Source of the DNA: Isochrysis galbana
Taxonomy: Eukaryota; Haptophyta; Isochrysidales; Isochrysidaceae
Length of the DNA: 64,000 nt
NCBI GenBank assembly: GCA_018136815.1
Contig: CM030942.1
Location: 3,527,648-3,591,647 of the forward strand
Direction of reading: 5' to 3'
In this document: positions 10,188 to 21,398 of the stretch, in pieces
Numbering within the stretch: the stretch's first letter is position 1
Layout: each line of letters opens with the position of its first letter
Notes under the pieces: model-generated
Databases searched by the model: none
Told to the model about the DNA's origin: nothing
What the model saw: the letters and a program-made list of their open reading frames with translations, nothing else
Translations under genes and position numbers: made by a program

Positions 10188-10205
10188 ATGAATCATAAAT
10201 GATCA
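10188..10205. repeat. target-site duplication, LINE 5' side
   Basis: An exact 18-bp copy of 3869-3886. It marks the 5' boundary of the LINE and proves a full-length insertion by target-primed reverse transcription. Confidence 0.95.
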
Positions 10206-10334
10206 GCAATGCAGTAAGCTGTTCTTTTGATATTTCACTACTATACTTATAATATCGCGTAACAACCTGATATAAGGCTGAGAATAGGACCTGATATCAT
10301 GCTTCGGGAGCTGAAACCTGACGACCTGATACCA

Positions 10335-10520
10335 AAAAAATATTCTTGAAGGTGTCCGCTACGCTACTTGTGACTCACGGCTCAGAGGTGGTGAGGGGGA
10401 GTATCGCGGTGGCGCCCATGAGGCAACCACCGCGGCTTGGGCGAGGCAGAGCGCCATCGCCGATCGCATCGCCAATCGTATATCGCCGGATAAGATTCTT
10501 ACTACATTCACGCGCACGCA
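10335..10520 (-). repeat. LINE-type 3' tail plus dispersed repeat R
   Basis: Read on the minus strand, 10335-10360 is CACCTTCAAGAATATTTTTTT, a 3' tail also found at 24288, 36224 and 49184. Next to it, 10385-10505 (CGCCCATGAGGCAACCACCGC, GGGCGAGGCAGAGCGCCATC, ATATCGCCGGATAAGA) matches the rDNA spacer at 3490-3560 and 26745-26825. Both are dispersed repeats of unknown full length. Confidence 0.65.
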
Positions 10521-10689
10521 CATTCACACAAACGCGCGCAAAACTAATAGCAACAAAGTAAGAGCGCGCGGGGAAATTTCTGTGCCGCAAGAATGCCCCG
10601 CGCGGACTCGAAACGGCCGTGAGGGAGAAGTGAGAAGCAGAGACCTCAGTATAAACATACAGAGGTTAGAATGAGCATCCACGATGCAT

Positions 10690-11030
10690 GAGATGATTAT
10701 AATCACGCGGCGCAGCGATGGCGAGGACCAGGCGTATGGTGACTGTTTTGACGACCGCGGAGAAGATGCGGTCGAAATCTACACCATAACATTGGGTGTT
10801 ACCATCGGCGACAAGGCGAGCCTTGAATTTTTCGATCGAACCATCAGCCTTTCGTTTGACCGCAAATACGTAATGGCAATGCATTAAGTTGGACCCTGGA
10901 GGCATCGAGTCCTGGGGGATAAGTACCCATGTGTTAAGGCCAATGAGCCCGGCAAGTTCTTTGTTGATAGCCGCACGCCAATAGTCGGCCCGACCCATGT
11001 CGGCCATTGATAGCTCCTCCCACGGGAGTT
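10690..11030 (-). pseudogene. Ty1/copia reverse transcriptase fragment
   Basis: The translated stretch contains the first part of a copia-type RT. It has a W..A...E conserved start (DYWRAAINKEL), a NTWVLIPQDSMPPG-like block, VKRKADGSIEKFKARLVADG and the TIRLVLAIAAPRDYN block. It stops just before the position where the first catalytic Asp (QLDVKTAFL in the family) should follow, so the enzyme is truncated. Upstream, in the IN-RT linker, a 39-bp tandem duplication (11002-11079) repeats PKLPWEELSMA. It is non-functional as it stands. RNase H from the other end of a copia element is at 50.2-50.9 kb, but whether it is the same family is not shown. Confidence 0.85.
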
Positions 11031-11079
11031 TGGGGGTGTTGGCCATTGATAGCTCCTCCCACGGGAGTTTGGGGGGTGT
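11002..11079. repeat. 39-bp tandem duplication
   Basis: Two copies of a 39-bp unit (GGCCATTGATAGCTCCTCCC...), differing only at the edge. It is an in-frame duplication inside the copia remnant. Confidence 0.9.
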
Positions 11080-12518
11080 CACGATCCACTTGGGGACAAC
11101 GGTCCCACAACGAGACACGGAGACGCCGTTGACGCTCGAAGCCAGCATTGCCACTTTTCTTCTTCCTAGGCGGTAGGACGAAGGGTTCCTCGCTGTTATC
11201 TTCATAACTACCAGCGGTAGTAGTAGCATCTTTGACCTTGGCCAGTAGATTGTCGTTCGTAGAAATGCCGTTGAGTAGTATGTTGGGGCGAACGTCGCGC
11301 CCACCTGTCCACCTGCAGGTGTCTGGTGATGCACTCTCAGGGGATACCCCGGGGCCCCCCAACGTCTGATCTCCAACCCCACTCCCGGCCATCAGGGTGT
11401 GGCTTGGCCGAGGATACTCTACGGGGGCCACACCCATCCGGACTAGCGACGGGGGAGGGAGACCAGGCGACATTTCGCGACCACCAGACACCTGAGGTGC
11501 AAAGCAGCCATCCCAGCCTATGCCCAAGGCACTTCCTGACTCAGACGCAGTGCCGCTGTCGGGATCCTCAAGACTAGGGCAATTAATGTCCCCTTGGCTC
11601 TCCCCCCACTTGGCACTACGCCACCCCGTCTCCAGGGTGTCGCCAGTGGCTGTCCAGGACCACGAACCTTGGTGAGGAAGTAGCTGCCCGATGGCAGTTG
11701 GTGCCGAAGAGGTACAGGCCCGCCAGATCGCGCCTAGGACTCCCATGGGAAGCCAAAGGGGGGATAGTGGCGAGGATGCCCAGGAGGTAGTAGCCCATTC
11801 TCCTGCATCAGTGGGTCCCCTGGTCACCGGTCGACCCGGCCAGCGAGATGTCGACCACCAACGCAGAAGAGATGAGATGATGAGATAGGACCAAACCATG
11901 ATGAGATAGGACCAAACCATGATACTCCAAATTTCATAATGAAGAAGAAGAGGAGGGTTTGGACTAGTGGTGAATGGTGCTATCATACAGGTGATAAGCA
12001 ACCATTTGAGCAGTATGAGGAGAGAAGGGTCTCGGCGCGCGCGCGACAAACCGCACATCTTACATGCACGACGACGCACATGACGCGAGGGGGGGAGCTT
12101 GCCACAAGGGGGAGACAAGAGAACCCACCCCTTCATCACTTCATCCCACACATCACCCCACAAGGGGAGGAGACAGGGGTCTACACCTATACAGTCCCAT
12201 GAGAGGGAAGGGAAGGTGGGGAAGAGAGCGAAGACGCGACAAGCCGAACGAATCGACGAACCGAGGGTGCCAGGGCGATAGTCTGCCCTTTGGGGACGGC
12301 CAGCCCCGCAACCCCGAAAGTGGCCTTTGGTGGGCACTAGCATCCTTCACCTTCACCGTGGTTCCAACGCGCCAAAATCTACTAACTGCTAACTACTAAC
12401 TACTAAAAAATCCCTCGCCACCGCGAAAAAACACCGCATAGTCTACTCACGTACTCGCCAGCTCGCCACCATGAAGCAATTGGCTTCTGAAACTTTGCAC
12501 AAGCTCTTATGATAGCAT
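11080..12518. other. degenerate copia linker and unassigned sequence
   Basis: The part next to 11080 reads as a decayed linker between integrase and RT. No integrase zinc finger or DDE motif could be recognised. A 21-bp perfect tandem duplication lies at 11877-11918 (ATGATGAGATAGGACCAAACC twice). From about 11950 to 12518 I see no gene, only GA-rich and low-complexity stretches. Long open frames on the minus strand here have no family resemblance. Confidence 0.5.
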
Positions 12519-12925
12519 GTCAACTAAGTTTATACTTGGTTCGCCCATGGGGGGGCACGAGCCCCCCTCTCTCTCCACTCCTCCCCTGCCGTGGGGGAGG
12601 AACCACCCATCCTCCTGGCATGCCTGATGGCTTGCGAGGAGGCCACTGCCCTGCTGACCCACTTTCCCACTGACAGGCACGCCTGGTTCGCTCGTCCTGG
12701 CCCCTCGTGGCCAGCCCATCGCTCCAACCCCCCCTCCCCCCCTGGTCGACAGGCAGACAGGTGCAGATTGGGGGCCCCAGAGCCTCAGGAGCGCCAGCGA
12801 GGGCGAGGCAGGGGAGGCCTGGGCCCAGCCCCAGCCTCCTCTGCCCCCAGAGCTGGCCTCCAGGAGCCTCCAGGGGTCGCCAGGGGCAACTGCAGGCCTG
12901 CCGCAGGCGCGCCATCGCGCGTGCC
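12519..12925 (+). repeat. GC-rich dispersed repeat with 5' module, copy A
   Basis: It opens with CAACTAAGTTTATACTTGG, then CCATGG and a short G/C hairpin (GGGGGGCACGAGCCCCCC), then about 350 bp of GC-rich sequence ending near GCCATCGCGCGTGCCGCAGG. The same arrangement occurs at 17629-18050 (+), 27870-28056 (-) and 28975-29230 (-). The shared start and similar internal order indicate one family, perhaps non-autonomous and LINE-mobilised. No coding function is supported. Confidence 0.7.
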
Positions 12926-14340
12926 GCAGGAGAGGGGAGAGAGAGCGCGGAGAAGGGGGTGGGCGGAGCGAGAGCTCCGCTCACCGGAAAATATGTAAGT
13001 CCCGCACCTGTTTACAGGATAAGTCGGGGCTGAGGCCGCCGCCCACTCGGAGACACAGGAGGAAGGGGGGGAATGATCACCGGGGGGAGGCGCGGGCCAC
13101 CGGACCATATCTAAGCCCTTCACCCCTATCCCCCTAGTAGTGCACGGGGGGGAGACCCCAAGCGACCGGGCCGCGGCGGCAACAAGCGTAGTCGCAGCGC
13201 CAATTATAATCCCGCTATGTATATGCCAGATTGCATGCCCTGTGATGACGACTAGTTGCGAGCGTGTGCGTGTGCGTGATCACGTTTCAGCGTTTAGCGA
13301 TCACGTTTCAACGTTCTACGGACGGTGATTTACCACCTCCAATCGATCAAAACGTCGCATAAATGGCGTCGAGCGTCATATATACATGGTGTCTGTGCGT
13401 ATACGATGTCATATGAGCGACCAATGGTCATATCTATGCTATATGACTCTGAAAATGTGCTAAAATACCTCAAAAAAGGTCAAAACAAAACTATTTTAAT
13501 GTTAGTAAGGACGACGACAAAACCATTTGATTCTCACGTAAACACCCGGTTTCTCATGTGCGCAAACGGACTCTGAAAAAGGCCACTTCGGCCCACTGCG
13601 ATGTTGCCTCGGAGAGGGTTGTCCGATGGGCCACCGGCCAGGGCTCCTCTGCCAGGCATGCTTAGGGGTTGGGATGGGCGCGGATGCATCCGCATGGGTC
13701 CACTGCCCACTTCCGCGGCGGTCCCGGTGGAGCCCGTCGCGTTGGCGTTCGTCAAGGGGCCGGCAAATGCCGGCCGCTCTGCAGGAAATGCTCATGCCAG
13801 CGCGCCAGCTGGTGTGGGGGGCATCATTTGGTGTGGAAGGCGCTTCTTTGGCGCCAGTCCTCGTGTCAGGGTCTCAGGTGGCCGCATGCGCCGCGGAAGC
13901 ACCCTGCCGCGCGCGCCATGTCCCCCACTGCGGGTCGCGTTGGCAGCGCGCGAAAGGGCGTCTGGAGCCCGACTTCAGATGCCGATAGCGAGCGTGATTT
14001 CGTCGCGGTCAGGTGGACCTTCGCGGCGAGTCTATCGGGAGTGCTTGTGAGGGCCCCAATCCACCGGGCCCGGCGTCTCAGCTGCCCTGTGAGTCTGTCT
14101 GTGTGAATCTGCCCGCGAGTCGTTCAACGTCAATTTCTGTAGTCTTCAACATTTGTATACAAAAAAATCGAATTTCGCGTTCGAATTCTTAATATTTATG
14201 CTAGGGGCCTATTAGATAGTGACCATATTAGCTGCCTGGGCGCAAAAAATACAGATCAGGGTGCTAATTTGACCTAGTTATGACAAGGTGAAGTCGTTGT
14301 CTTTAAGACTACCGGTAGTCTTCGTTGCGCCCCTTCAACC
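12926..14340. other. no gene recognised
   Basis: GC-rich up to about 13150 and mixed afterwards. Open frames on both strands at 13600-14050 overlap one another and resemble no protein family. No RNA gene, terminal repeat or tandem array was recognised. Confidence 0.4.
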
Positions 14341-14396
14341 GATAAGCACGCTGCCTCACGCCGCACACGTGGCGGAGATTTCTTAGAATATTTATA
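14341..14396 (+). repeat. LINE 3' tail fragment (family of 3887-10187)
   Basis: GCACGCTGCCTCACGCCGCA and CACGTGGCGGAGATTTCTTA match, in sense orientation, the 3' end of the intact LINE (minus strand of 3890-3955). It is a severely 5'-truncated copy. Confidence 0.75.
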
Positions 14397-14949
14397 CTAC
14401 TATATATATATATGATAATAAGAACCATTAGCATTAGTACCGCTAGTGGCAGTAGCCACGTACTAACACGACAACCCGCCGATCATGGTACCAAACCGCA
14501 CGCGGCATGCCGCTTTAGGCGAGAGTGTAGAAGACGAGAGATATGACGCACATGCCTTCGCTGCCTCCACTTGCATTTGCGCAATGTGTGCTGTGTCGCG
14601 CAAACCAACCGCACACCAGCGCACGTCTTGCCGATGGCCACCATCCTCCCACAATCTCTGACATCGAGGCAAACGCTTATCCCTTGAAGCACCCGGTCTT
14701 CTAGAAAACGTCTAACGAAACTCTTCACGACAGTGCATCGCACACCCAACAGTAGGATCAGCAGCGTGGCGAGCCAGAGCACATCGGCAGTCAAGCCGCA
14801 GTCTTGAACTGAGCTCATGCCAGCCCGCATGCTCGAAATGTTGACGTAGAGGCCCTACAGCCCCGCATGTGTCCCCTTTTGGAGCTGGAAGCACGTGCCT
14901 AGACGGCCATTTGTTGACATGAGGGCGCAACCAATTGCAAGACAGGCAC
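14397..14949. other. 3' flank of the proteasome gene, no gene seen
   Basis: AT-rich just after the LINE tail (a TATATATATA run near 14400), then unique sequence with no coding signal. It presumably includes the 3' UTR of the minus-strand proteasome gene that ends at 14950. Confidence 0.4.
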
Positions 14950-16402
14950 TTAACCGACCTCCATGGCAGACGGCTTGACGGTGGTAGTAATATCGACAAG
15001 GGACGATAGCGGGACAAACGACTTTTCCAACACCTTTGCGGTGCCACGCGGAAAGGAGTATCCACCCGCCTTGCGGAACTTGCGCTCGTTCGGGCGCACA
15101 GCGTTGCGCAACTGCGTGTAGCCATCAGCGTTGATCACCTGAGGAGGGGTCGGCAAGCCGTATGGTGGGTGCGAATGCCGGACCACCACACTACCGGCAA
15201 CCACTAAGCTGCACACCAGCATGTCAACGGATCCTCCAGAGCCAAGGTCATTGTTGATACCCGACATGATTGCCGCCGTCACCAAGGCCTTGGCCTCTTC
15301 CAGGGACATGGCGTCCTTGTACTCCGCCTCGAACACGGCCATTGCGGCCAGCGAACCAGACCCCATCGTGACGTATGGGAGGCTGTCCGTTGACCCGTGC
15401 GGATAGACCTGAGCGCGAACCAACCAGAACGTGGGGTGCGCGCTGGCTGCATCGGCCCGCCACAAGCGTTCCTGCCTAGTGAGGCGTGCGGCGAGCCTAC
15501 GCTCAGCGCACCGTGTACAACGATGGTCCGTTGCAGTCGAATCCGCCGAGAACCAGGGCAGCTGAGATGTGGCCCTGATACTGGAAGAGCTTGCGCTTGA
15601 GCATCGTCAATGCGGTGATCGTGCGTGGCGCCTTGCCCGTGGCGAGCCTGTGGAGTTCAATCTGCGACGAGATCAGCTGTGTGGTCGCTTCCGTGTCTGC
15701 AGAGGTGCCTGCTCCACAGCACCAGATGTTGTCGGCAATGTAGTGGATCTTCTCGCAGTTCTTGTCACAGACAGTCTCGCCCTCCGTGGCGCGCGTGTCG
15801 GCGCCCAGAACTACACCATCCTTCACAGACATACAGGGGGCAGGGTGAGCTCGCAAGGAGCTTGCAAAGCAGCTTCTCTGCGTACTGCAACGTTGCTCGT
15901 GTAGCGCACGCATGTTGCACTCCGCACGCACCTTGTAGATCACTCCAACGATGGTGGTCCCAGTCTTCTTGACCCGCGGCGCTGAGACGCCCTGCGCGCC
16001 CAGCACATGATTCCTGTGCGCAGAAAGAAACAGAGAGAGAGAGTGAGAGAGACAGGCTGCAGAGATGAAGGGGTGGAGCATGAGAGCATCGCAGCGAGCC
16101 GGTGAGAGAGAGGTGGAGAGCGAGCGGGCGGGCGGACGAGGGTACACAACAACGAGACACAAAGACACACATAGACGCACACCGCCAGACAGCCATAGAG
16201 AGGAGGGAGGGGGAGGGAGGGAGAGGGAGAGAGAGAGTTGTCTGCGCCTCCCCCCCCCCCCCCCGGCTCAGGCGCTTGGGCGTCGCGGCGCTCGGCTGCG
16301 CACGTGGGGCGTTGTGCTCTCATCTCACCTCCTCGCATTGTCGAACTTGAAGCCGCCTAGCTCGAGCGCCTGGTGGAGCGCGGGAGGCGAGGGGGCCGCC
16401 AT
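14950..16402 (-). CDS. PSMB7: 20S proteasome subunit beta-2 (beta type-7, trypsin-like)
   Basis: Catalytic beta subunit of the 20S core, cleaving after basic residues. Four exons join cleanly at GT-AG introns: 16402-16329, 16013-15932, 15820-15512 and 15408-14950, giving 307 residues. Exon 1 encodes the propeptide ([10 protein letters not shown]). The KTGTTIVG block in exon 2 places the processing site, with catalytic Thr1 after the Gly. Exon 3 has GADTRATEG (Asp17) and KNCEKIHYI (Lys33), and exon 4 has YPHGSTD and [14 protein letters not shown]. The C-terminal arm that wraps beta-3 is present. The length is slightly above the 270-280 usual for the family. The 5' flank is a long purine tract on the plus strand. 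There is no sign of damage. Confidence 0.96.
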
Positions 16403-16835
16403 CGTCGGCGCCGCGGGGGGGAGAAGGGACGGGAAGTGCTCTTGGTGATGGGGTTGGGGGGGAGAGCGGAGAAGAAAGGGGATGTGAAGAGAGAAAGGAT
16501 GTGGGGGAGAGGGGGGGGGAGAGAGGAGAGAGGTGGTGGGAGAAGAATGTGTGGGGGAAGGCGGAGAGAGAGGGGGGGATAAAGAGAAGAGAAGAAATAG
16601 AAGGTGGAGAGAGGAGAAGACGCGGAGTGAGAGAGAGAGGGCGGGGGGAGGGTGCGCGCGCGCTCTCTCGCGCGGAGGCCATGGCTATGGTCGGAGAGTG
16701 AGAAGAAAACGAAAGGGGGACACAGAAGAGGAGAGCGAAAGGGGAAGGGCAGGAGCGAGGGAGAGAGAGGGAGAGAGAGGGATGAGAGAGAGGGGGGGGG
16801 GCTCTCCAGACGCGCGAGCGGGAAGATACCGATAG
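16403..16835. repeat. polypurine tract (GAGAGG/GGGGGA) 5' of the proteasome gene
   Basis: About 400 bp of almost pure purine on the plus strand (pyrimidine in the sense of the adjacent gene). It starts within a few bases of the start codon and presumably spans the leader and promoter. Similar tracts lie in the 5' region of other genes here (21400-21700, 25880-26060, 39170-39260). Confidence 0.8.
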
Positions 16836-16939
16836 GGGAGGAGCGCAGAGGGTCAAGAGCATTTCATGACGAGTACTCTTTTAAGAAGACGAAAAAAGAT
16901 ACTTGGGGAAGTATTTGGCACAAAATAGAGTACAGCCTA

Positions 16940-17055
16940 CCGGCACACCGGCACATTGGCTATGACGTAAGTTTTGTTTTGGAAGGGCCCAAATTTTGCT
17001 GTTGTCAAAATTTGAGGGTTAGGCACCTCAATTTTGATCAAAATTTTGACGCTTT
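16940..17055. repeat. dispersed AAATTTTG-rich repeat, copy 1
   Basis: CCGGCACATTGGCTATGACG, TAAGTTTTGT and GGGCCCAAATTTTG recur, inverted, at 19553-19655 and more loosely at 39840-39965. It is a short element family with A/T-rich body and unknown mechanism. Confidence 0.6.
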
Positions 17056-17100
17056 CGAACACTTTGTCCTATTACAAGCCCTACCCTTCAATATCGTTAT

Positions 17101-17305
17101 CCTGGATGGGAAATACGAAATACGGAACTACGGTGCTGGGCCTGCAAATACAGCCAAATACATCTGTATTTGGCCTCCGGCCAAATACATTTCAACTACA
17201 TTCGAGGCCTACAACCCAGGACGCGCTTCAAATACAGCCAAATAATACATATGTATTTGGCCTCTGGTCTCTGGCCAAATGCGGTATACGTATTTCCCAT
17301 CTAGG
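17101..17305. mobile_element. 205-bp hAT-type MITE
   Basis: Terminal inverted repeats CCTGGATGGGAAATAC and, at the right end, GTATTTCCCATCTAGG (one mismatch). They are flanked by an imperfect 8-bp duplication, ATCGTTAT (17093-17100) and ATTGTTAG (17306-17313), 6 of 8 matching. The body holds two internal foldbacks (AAATACATCTGTATTT type). The right end resembles the presumed right end of the hAT remnant at 32139-32155 (ATTTCCCAACTAGG). It is non-coding and mobilised in trans if at all. Confidence 0.8.
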
Positions 17306-17313
17306 ATTGTTAG

Positions 17314-17628
17314 TGTTAGTAAGTGTTAAGGGGGTTAGACGCCTCGGCCAGCGGCTAGCTCTAGCAGCTAGCAGCCTAACTAAGCTCTACCACTACTTCT
17401 ACACTACAGTATGGGTACACCATTAAGAAAACAAGACTCCAGACTCCAAACAAAGCTTCTAACTTCTAAAGCTTTCTTGCTTCTTGCCCCCATCGGGCTC
17501 GGCCCGGGGGTTTCTTATTTCTTATTTGAGGTTGCTTAGGGGCGGGGGGGGGGGCGTTAGGGGCGGGGGGGGGGGTCTTATTTCGCTCGCGCGGAGACAA
17601 GTCGAGTGCGCGGGCTAACCCCACCCCT
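17314..17628. other. no gene; G-run low complexity
   Basis: Unique AT/GC-mixed sequence followed by long G runs at 17540-17575. Nothing recognisable as coding or structural RNA. Confidence 0.4.
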
Positions 17629-18060
17629 TCCCAGGAACCTACTTTTATAAGTGGGGGTCAATGGGGGCCTCGCGCCCCCCTCTCTCCATCGCGGACACCC
17701 CCCGGGGTGGGCCCGTACAATCAACCTCAGCCCCTGCCCTCTGGCAGGGGCTGGGCAATCATCATCCTGGCCCAGACCCTTCGTGGGCGCGGGCCGCGAC
17801 TTGCACTCCCACGCCCATATTGGGCCTGCCCTCGAGCTGACTCCCCCCCCTCCCCTGGTCGCCAGGCATACAGAGGCCACTGGGAGGCTCCAATGGCCAG
17901 CGTGGCAAGCGTGGGAGAGGCAGGGGGGGCCAGGGGCTGAGCCCCAGCCTCCACTGCCCCCTGAGCTGCCCTTGCTGGCCCTCTGGGAGCCCCCAAAGGC
18001 CCTCTGAGAGCAGGCCGTGGCGCGCCGCATGGCGACGCGCCGCAGGGAGAGGGGTGGAGG
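17629..18060 (+). repeat. GC-rich dispersed repeat with 5' module, copy B
   Basis: Begins AACCTACTTTTATAAGTGGG, then CAATGGGGGCCTCGCGCCCC, and continues about 400 bp with the same order of blocks as copy A (CCCAGCCTCC, TGCCCCCTGAGCT), ending near GCGCGCCGCATGGCGACGCG. No supported protein. Confidence 0.65.
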
Positions 18061-18259
18061 AGAATGGAGAGAGGGAGAGGGGGGGTTTTGCACCCCCCCC
18101 GATGGAGTGCGGTAAGAAACGGGCCCCGTTTGCGTTAGCAAACGGGCGAAGGGGGGCGGCTGGCGACAGGAGGAAGAGAGGAAGGGAGTGGCTCAAGACG
18201 TCCTTGTGGCAGGTATCGGGGGGCGCAGTCATTTATTTCTTCGAGGACTGCTCGCGGCG

Positions 18260-18556
18260 CGAGCTGTAAGGGCCGTTCTGCTTCTCGACGAGAGGTCCCT
18301 TCCCCCCCCCCCGGTGTTTTTCCCCGGTGAGTCGCCCGACGTAGGTCGGTCCGCCTCACTGGGTTTTCCCTCATTGTAGCTTGTGGAGAGTTATAATGGG
18401 AGCCGGGGGTTTGCGAGGGGGGAGATTTGAAGGGATGCATATGTGTATGTGTCTGTGCCACCACTTCAAGGCGTGCGGGCAGGTGCGCTGAGGGGTGTCG
18501 TGATAGTACCGGGCTAGTGGGAGTAGTGGTACTAACGCTCAGTTGTTTTATTATTA
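18260..18556 (+). repeat. dispersed 0.3-kb repeat S, copy 1
   Basis: This segment is the inverted counterpart of 55700-56030. AGCTGTAAGGGCC at its start, GTCGCCCGACGTAGGTCGG, TATAATGGGAGCCGGGGGTT and TACTAACGCTCAGTTGTTTT at its end all recur in reverse complement there. The T/A-rich end (TTGTTTTATTATTATTA) could be a retroposon 3' tail. No ORF is supported. Confidence 0.75.
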
Positions 18557-19552
18557 TTATTAACCCCACCCCTTCCGCCTTGCATGGGGGGGGGGGCGCG
18601 GCCAGCTCGCGCGCGCACTCGTACTCGTACTCACGCATCACGTCTACTCACGGCTCGGCGTGGCCCGCATGCTTGGCGGCCGCGCCGCGTCCGAGGCCTA
18701 ACGGCTGCTAACGCTAACGACGGGCGCCTCGCTCGCTCGCTCGTCGTGGCGGGCCGGCCACTGCGCGGCCGCCGGAGTTTCTTAGGTGGGGGTTGGGGGT
18801 CGAGCCCGCTGCTCGACCCCCGTTTCTTACTGGGTCGGCGGCCAAATTCATAATTCATGTTAAGCTTTCTTAATGCTGGGGTTTCTTAATGGTTAATGGT
18901 GCACCTATACTGTAACACTAATGCCAACTTTTGAGGGTCTTTTAGCACATTCAGGCGGCTTGCCTTCATTTGGTTTTAGCACATTCAGGCGGCGCTTGCC
19001 TGGTACCAAATGACGAAGGCAAACGATCTTCTTTCTTTCCCTCCCCCCCCCCCCCCCCCACTCCTCAGGCCAACACGCACGCACCACCACCCACCACCCG
19101 CCTATCACGCGCAACGCATACTCACGCTCACGCCGCTCACGCACGCCACACCGCCACACCCAGGGAGGAAAGATATATTGTGGGTCGTGAGCTGGGGGAC
19201 GAGGCGGGGGCGTGAGTCGGCGCTCGCTGCTGCGCCTCTCTCTCTCCTCGTGTGTCGGGTGCCGCATCTTCCAATGCCTCTTCCAATAGATCCTCCTCCG
19301 CTCTTCTTCCTCTTCCTCCTCATCGTCCCCCTCCTCATCGTCCTGCTGTCCTCGTCCTCCACCAAATCGACGATCGTCTCTCGCCGCGCCCGCTTCCGAC
19401 TGGAGGAATTGCGACGCGAGGAGCCTGCGGCGGCACTGGGCGCAGCACCCGTTGAAGTCTCCTCCTCCTCCTCCTCCTCCTCCTCCTCCATGAAGATGCG
19501 GCGACGGCGGACCATCGCTCGCCCCTCGCGCCGCGCGGCCACGCCCCCAAGT
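18557..19552. other. no confident gene; small tandem and CTC repeats
   Basis: Contains a short direct repeat (TTTTAGCACATTCAGGCGG at about 18939 and 18974), a C run near 19045 and a CTC/TCC-rich stretch at 19300-19490. Open frames here are Glu/Gly/Arg-rich products of the low-complexity sequence. I see no supported gene. Confidence 0.45.
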
Positions 19553-19655
19553 TTTGTTTCTTTCCAAGTGAAAGGCCCCAAATTTTGGTCAAAAATTTCG
19601 TTTGACCACCCAAATTTGACGAAGAAATTACAAAACTTACGTCATAGCCAACCGG
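19553..19655. repeat. dispersed AAATTTTG-rich repeat, copy 2
   Basis: It starts AAGTTTTGTTTCTTTCC and ends GAAATTACAAAACTTACGTC-ATAGCC, the inverse of 16960-17000. The ends AAGTTTTGT and ACAAAACTT are inverted repeats, suggesting a foldback element of about 85-100 bp. Confidence 0.6.
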
Positions 19656-20207
19656 CACAGCCTAGCCGCTGTTTTATTTGTGCGCACCTACCTCTTCCTC
19701 TTACAGACAGCACATCTCGGTTCATGTTTTCACCGCACCCACACCCATCACACACCCCGCATGCCACATACCACCTTCATGACGCCACAGCCACTACCAC
19801 CACAATTGGCACAACCACGTCGGCCATATGACACATGACGCACGACACGGGCGCAGGACTGCATAGAGCGGCAGCCAGCACGGGTGCGAGGCTATGGACG
19901 TGCTCATCCTCATATCCTGATGCTCGCTGCCAACCAACCATCGCGCCCGACGGCCCAGCTAGCTGCGCTGCAACCCCTCCCGAGGGCCGCAGTCTGACCG
20001 TACGCAGTCCGTCGGTTTCAACAGCCGTGCCGCCCTTTGCGTCCTCGCGTCACATAGACGATATCACCATCACCACAGTTCATGGCACGACCCCCACTTC
20101 CCGTCTTCGAGCGAACTCAGACAACTGCTGCCGTGTGAATGACGCATCGCCAGCAAAGTGCGGCTTCACACGAACTCGCCTACCTGGACTGGCGTCTGCC
20201 CACATAC

Positions 20208-21398
20208 CTGGCTCCCGGCACAGTACAGGACGTGTTGCTTGTACGGCGTCTCGTAGCCTCTCCCTCGCCGCGCTCATGGCCGCCTCGCGGTCATTGTGGA
20301 TGCGTGAGTGCTCCTTCTGTTGTGCCCGGGCTAGAGCTCCTTCTACCAGCCTCCTCTTCCCTGCCTGCTCGTCCGCCTCCTCCCGCACTGCAGTGCATGC
20401 CTCGTGCGCCGACTCGAGCTCCTCCACCATACGGAGCATCTCCTCCTGGTGCGCACGCTTGAGCTCATCAAGCTCGGCATACAGAGCAGACTTTTCCGTC
20501 TCGTGCGCTTGTATCAATGCCTCACGCTCCGAATCGTGCGCCTGTACAAGTTTGTCAAGCTCCGTGCTATGTGCTCGTATCATGAACTCGCGCTCGGAGT
20601 CGTGAATTTCGCTGCTTCGCACGGCTTCGCGAGATATCTGCTGACCTGCCACACGATGCCGAGGTGATGTTCAGGTGCATATCAACAGATGACCGAGCAC
20701 AGCCACAAGCCATGAGCGTTCGACGCACCTATTGCCAACGCCTTTGCCTGGCGATGAAGCTGCAGGTTCAGCTCGTTCACAGTGTCTTGCAGTTCTCGTA
20801 TCCGAGCGTCGCGCGAGCCGAGGCTCTGCAGCGCGTTGTCGCGAGTGACTGCCATGTCGGCGTACCGCTGCCCACCCCGTGCTGAAAGGACAGCGCGGAG
20901 CTCTCGCACCTGAGGCGGCACCGTGGATATCCGCGTGGTCTTACCGACCGTCTAGGACGCGGCAGGTGTTCAACCACCCGCCTATTTCTCCCCCTAGAGA
21001 GCCTTCCTAGCGCCCCGCTAGAACGAGCGCCCTCCCCGCCAGAACAAAGCCAGAACAAAGAATCACAGCGCCCGCGCCGGGTATTGCTGTACGGTACGCA
21101 CCTCATCAAGGAGCAGGCGCTTGGACGTGCTCAGCGTGTGGACAGTGCGCTCCGTCTCCGCAAGCCTCGCCTGCGTCCGCAGCAGCTGGCTCGTGAGGTG
21201 CTGTAGCTCGTCAGTGTGTCTCGCTCGAGAGCCTTCGAGAGCCTCTCCCTGGCGACAGCGGGCCTGCTCGGCGATCCGTTGGGAGTTCTCCCTCTCAGCG
21301 AGCAGCGAGGCGCGTGTCTCCTCGTACAACTGCTTGTAGTGGCTCGAGCGCGCCTCTCCGTTTGTCGAGGAGCACGAGCCTCGCCGGCTGCTCAGCAT
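20208..21398 (-). CDS. coiled-coil protein, function unknown (3' end uncertain)
   Basis: Three exons join in frame at GT-AG introns: 21398-21102, 20909-20729 and 20645-20208, encoding at least 305 residues. The sequence is almost wholly heptad-rich: EETRASLLAERENSQRIAEQ, IRELQDTVNELNLQLHRQ and SEREALIQAHETEKSALYAE. That indicates a long parallel coiled coil without a recognisable globular domain. In exon 3, HDSERE/QAHDSERE-type segments repeat every dozen or so residues. The start is the ATG in exon 1, which a CT/GA tract precedes. Downstream of 20208 one or more exons probably remain in 19.7-20.2 kb, but I could not fix them. A scaffold, motor-adaptor or basal-body role is possible and none is shown. 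Confidence 0.72.

Noticed and set aside
10934-12343. 469-residue open frame on the minus strand
   Set aside because: It runs out of frame through the copia linker and unrelated sequence; no domain is recognisable and the copia RT lies in another frame.
12507-13123. Open frames of 70-154 residues inside GC-rich repeat copy A
   Set aside because: The region is a dispersed repeat; frames are not kept between copies A to D.
13601-14106. Three overlapping plus-strand frames of 120-149 codons
   Set aside because: They are open in all three frames because of GC richness; none has a recognisable motif.
18905-19567. Glu/Gly/Arg-rich open frames at 18.9-19.6 kb
   Set aside because: Products of TCC/CTC and C-run low complexity, overlapping on both strands, with no conserved domain.
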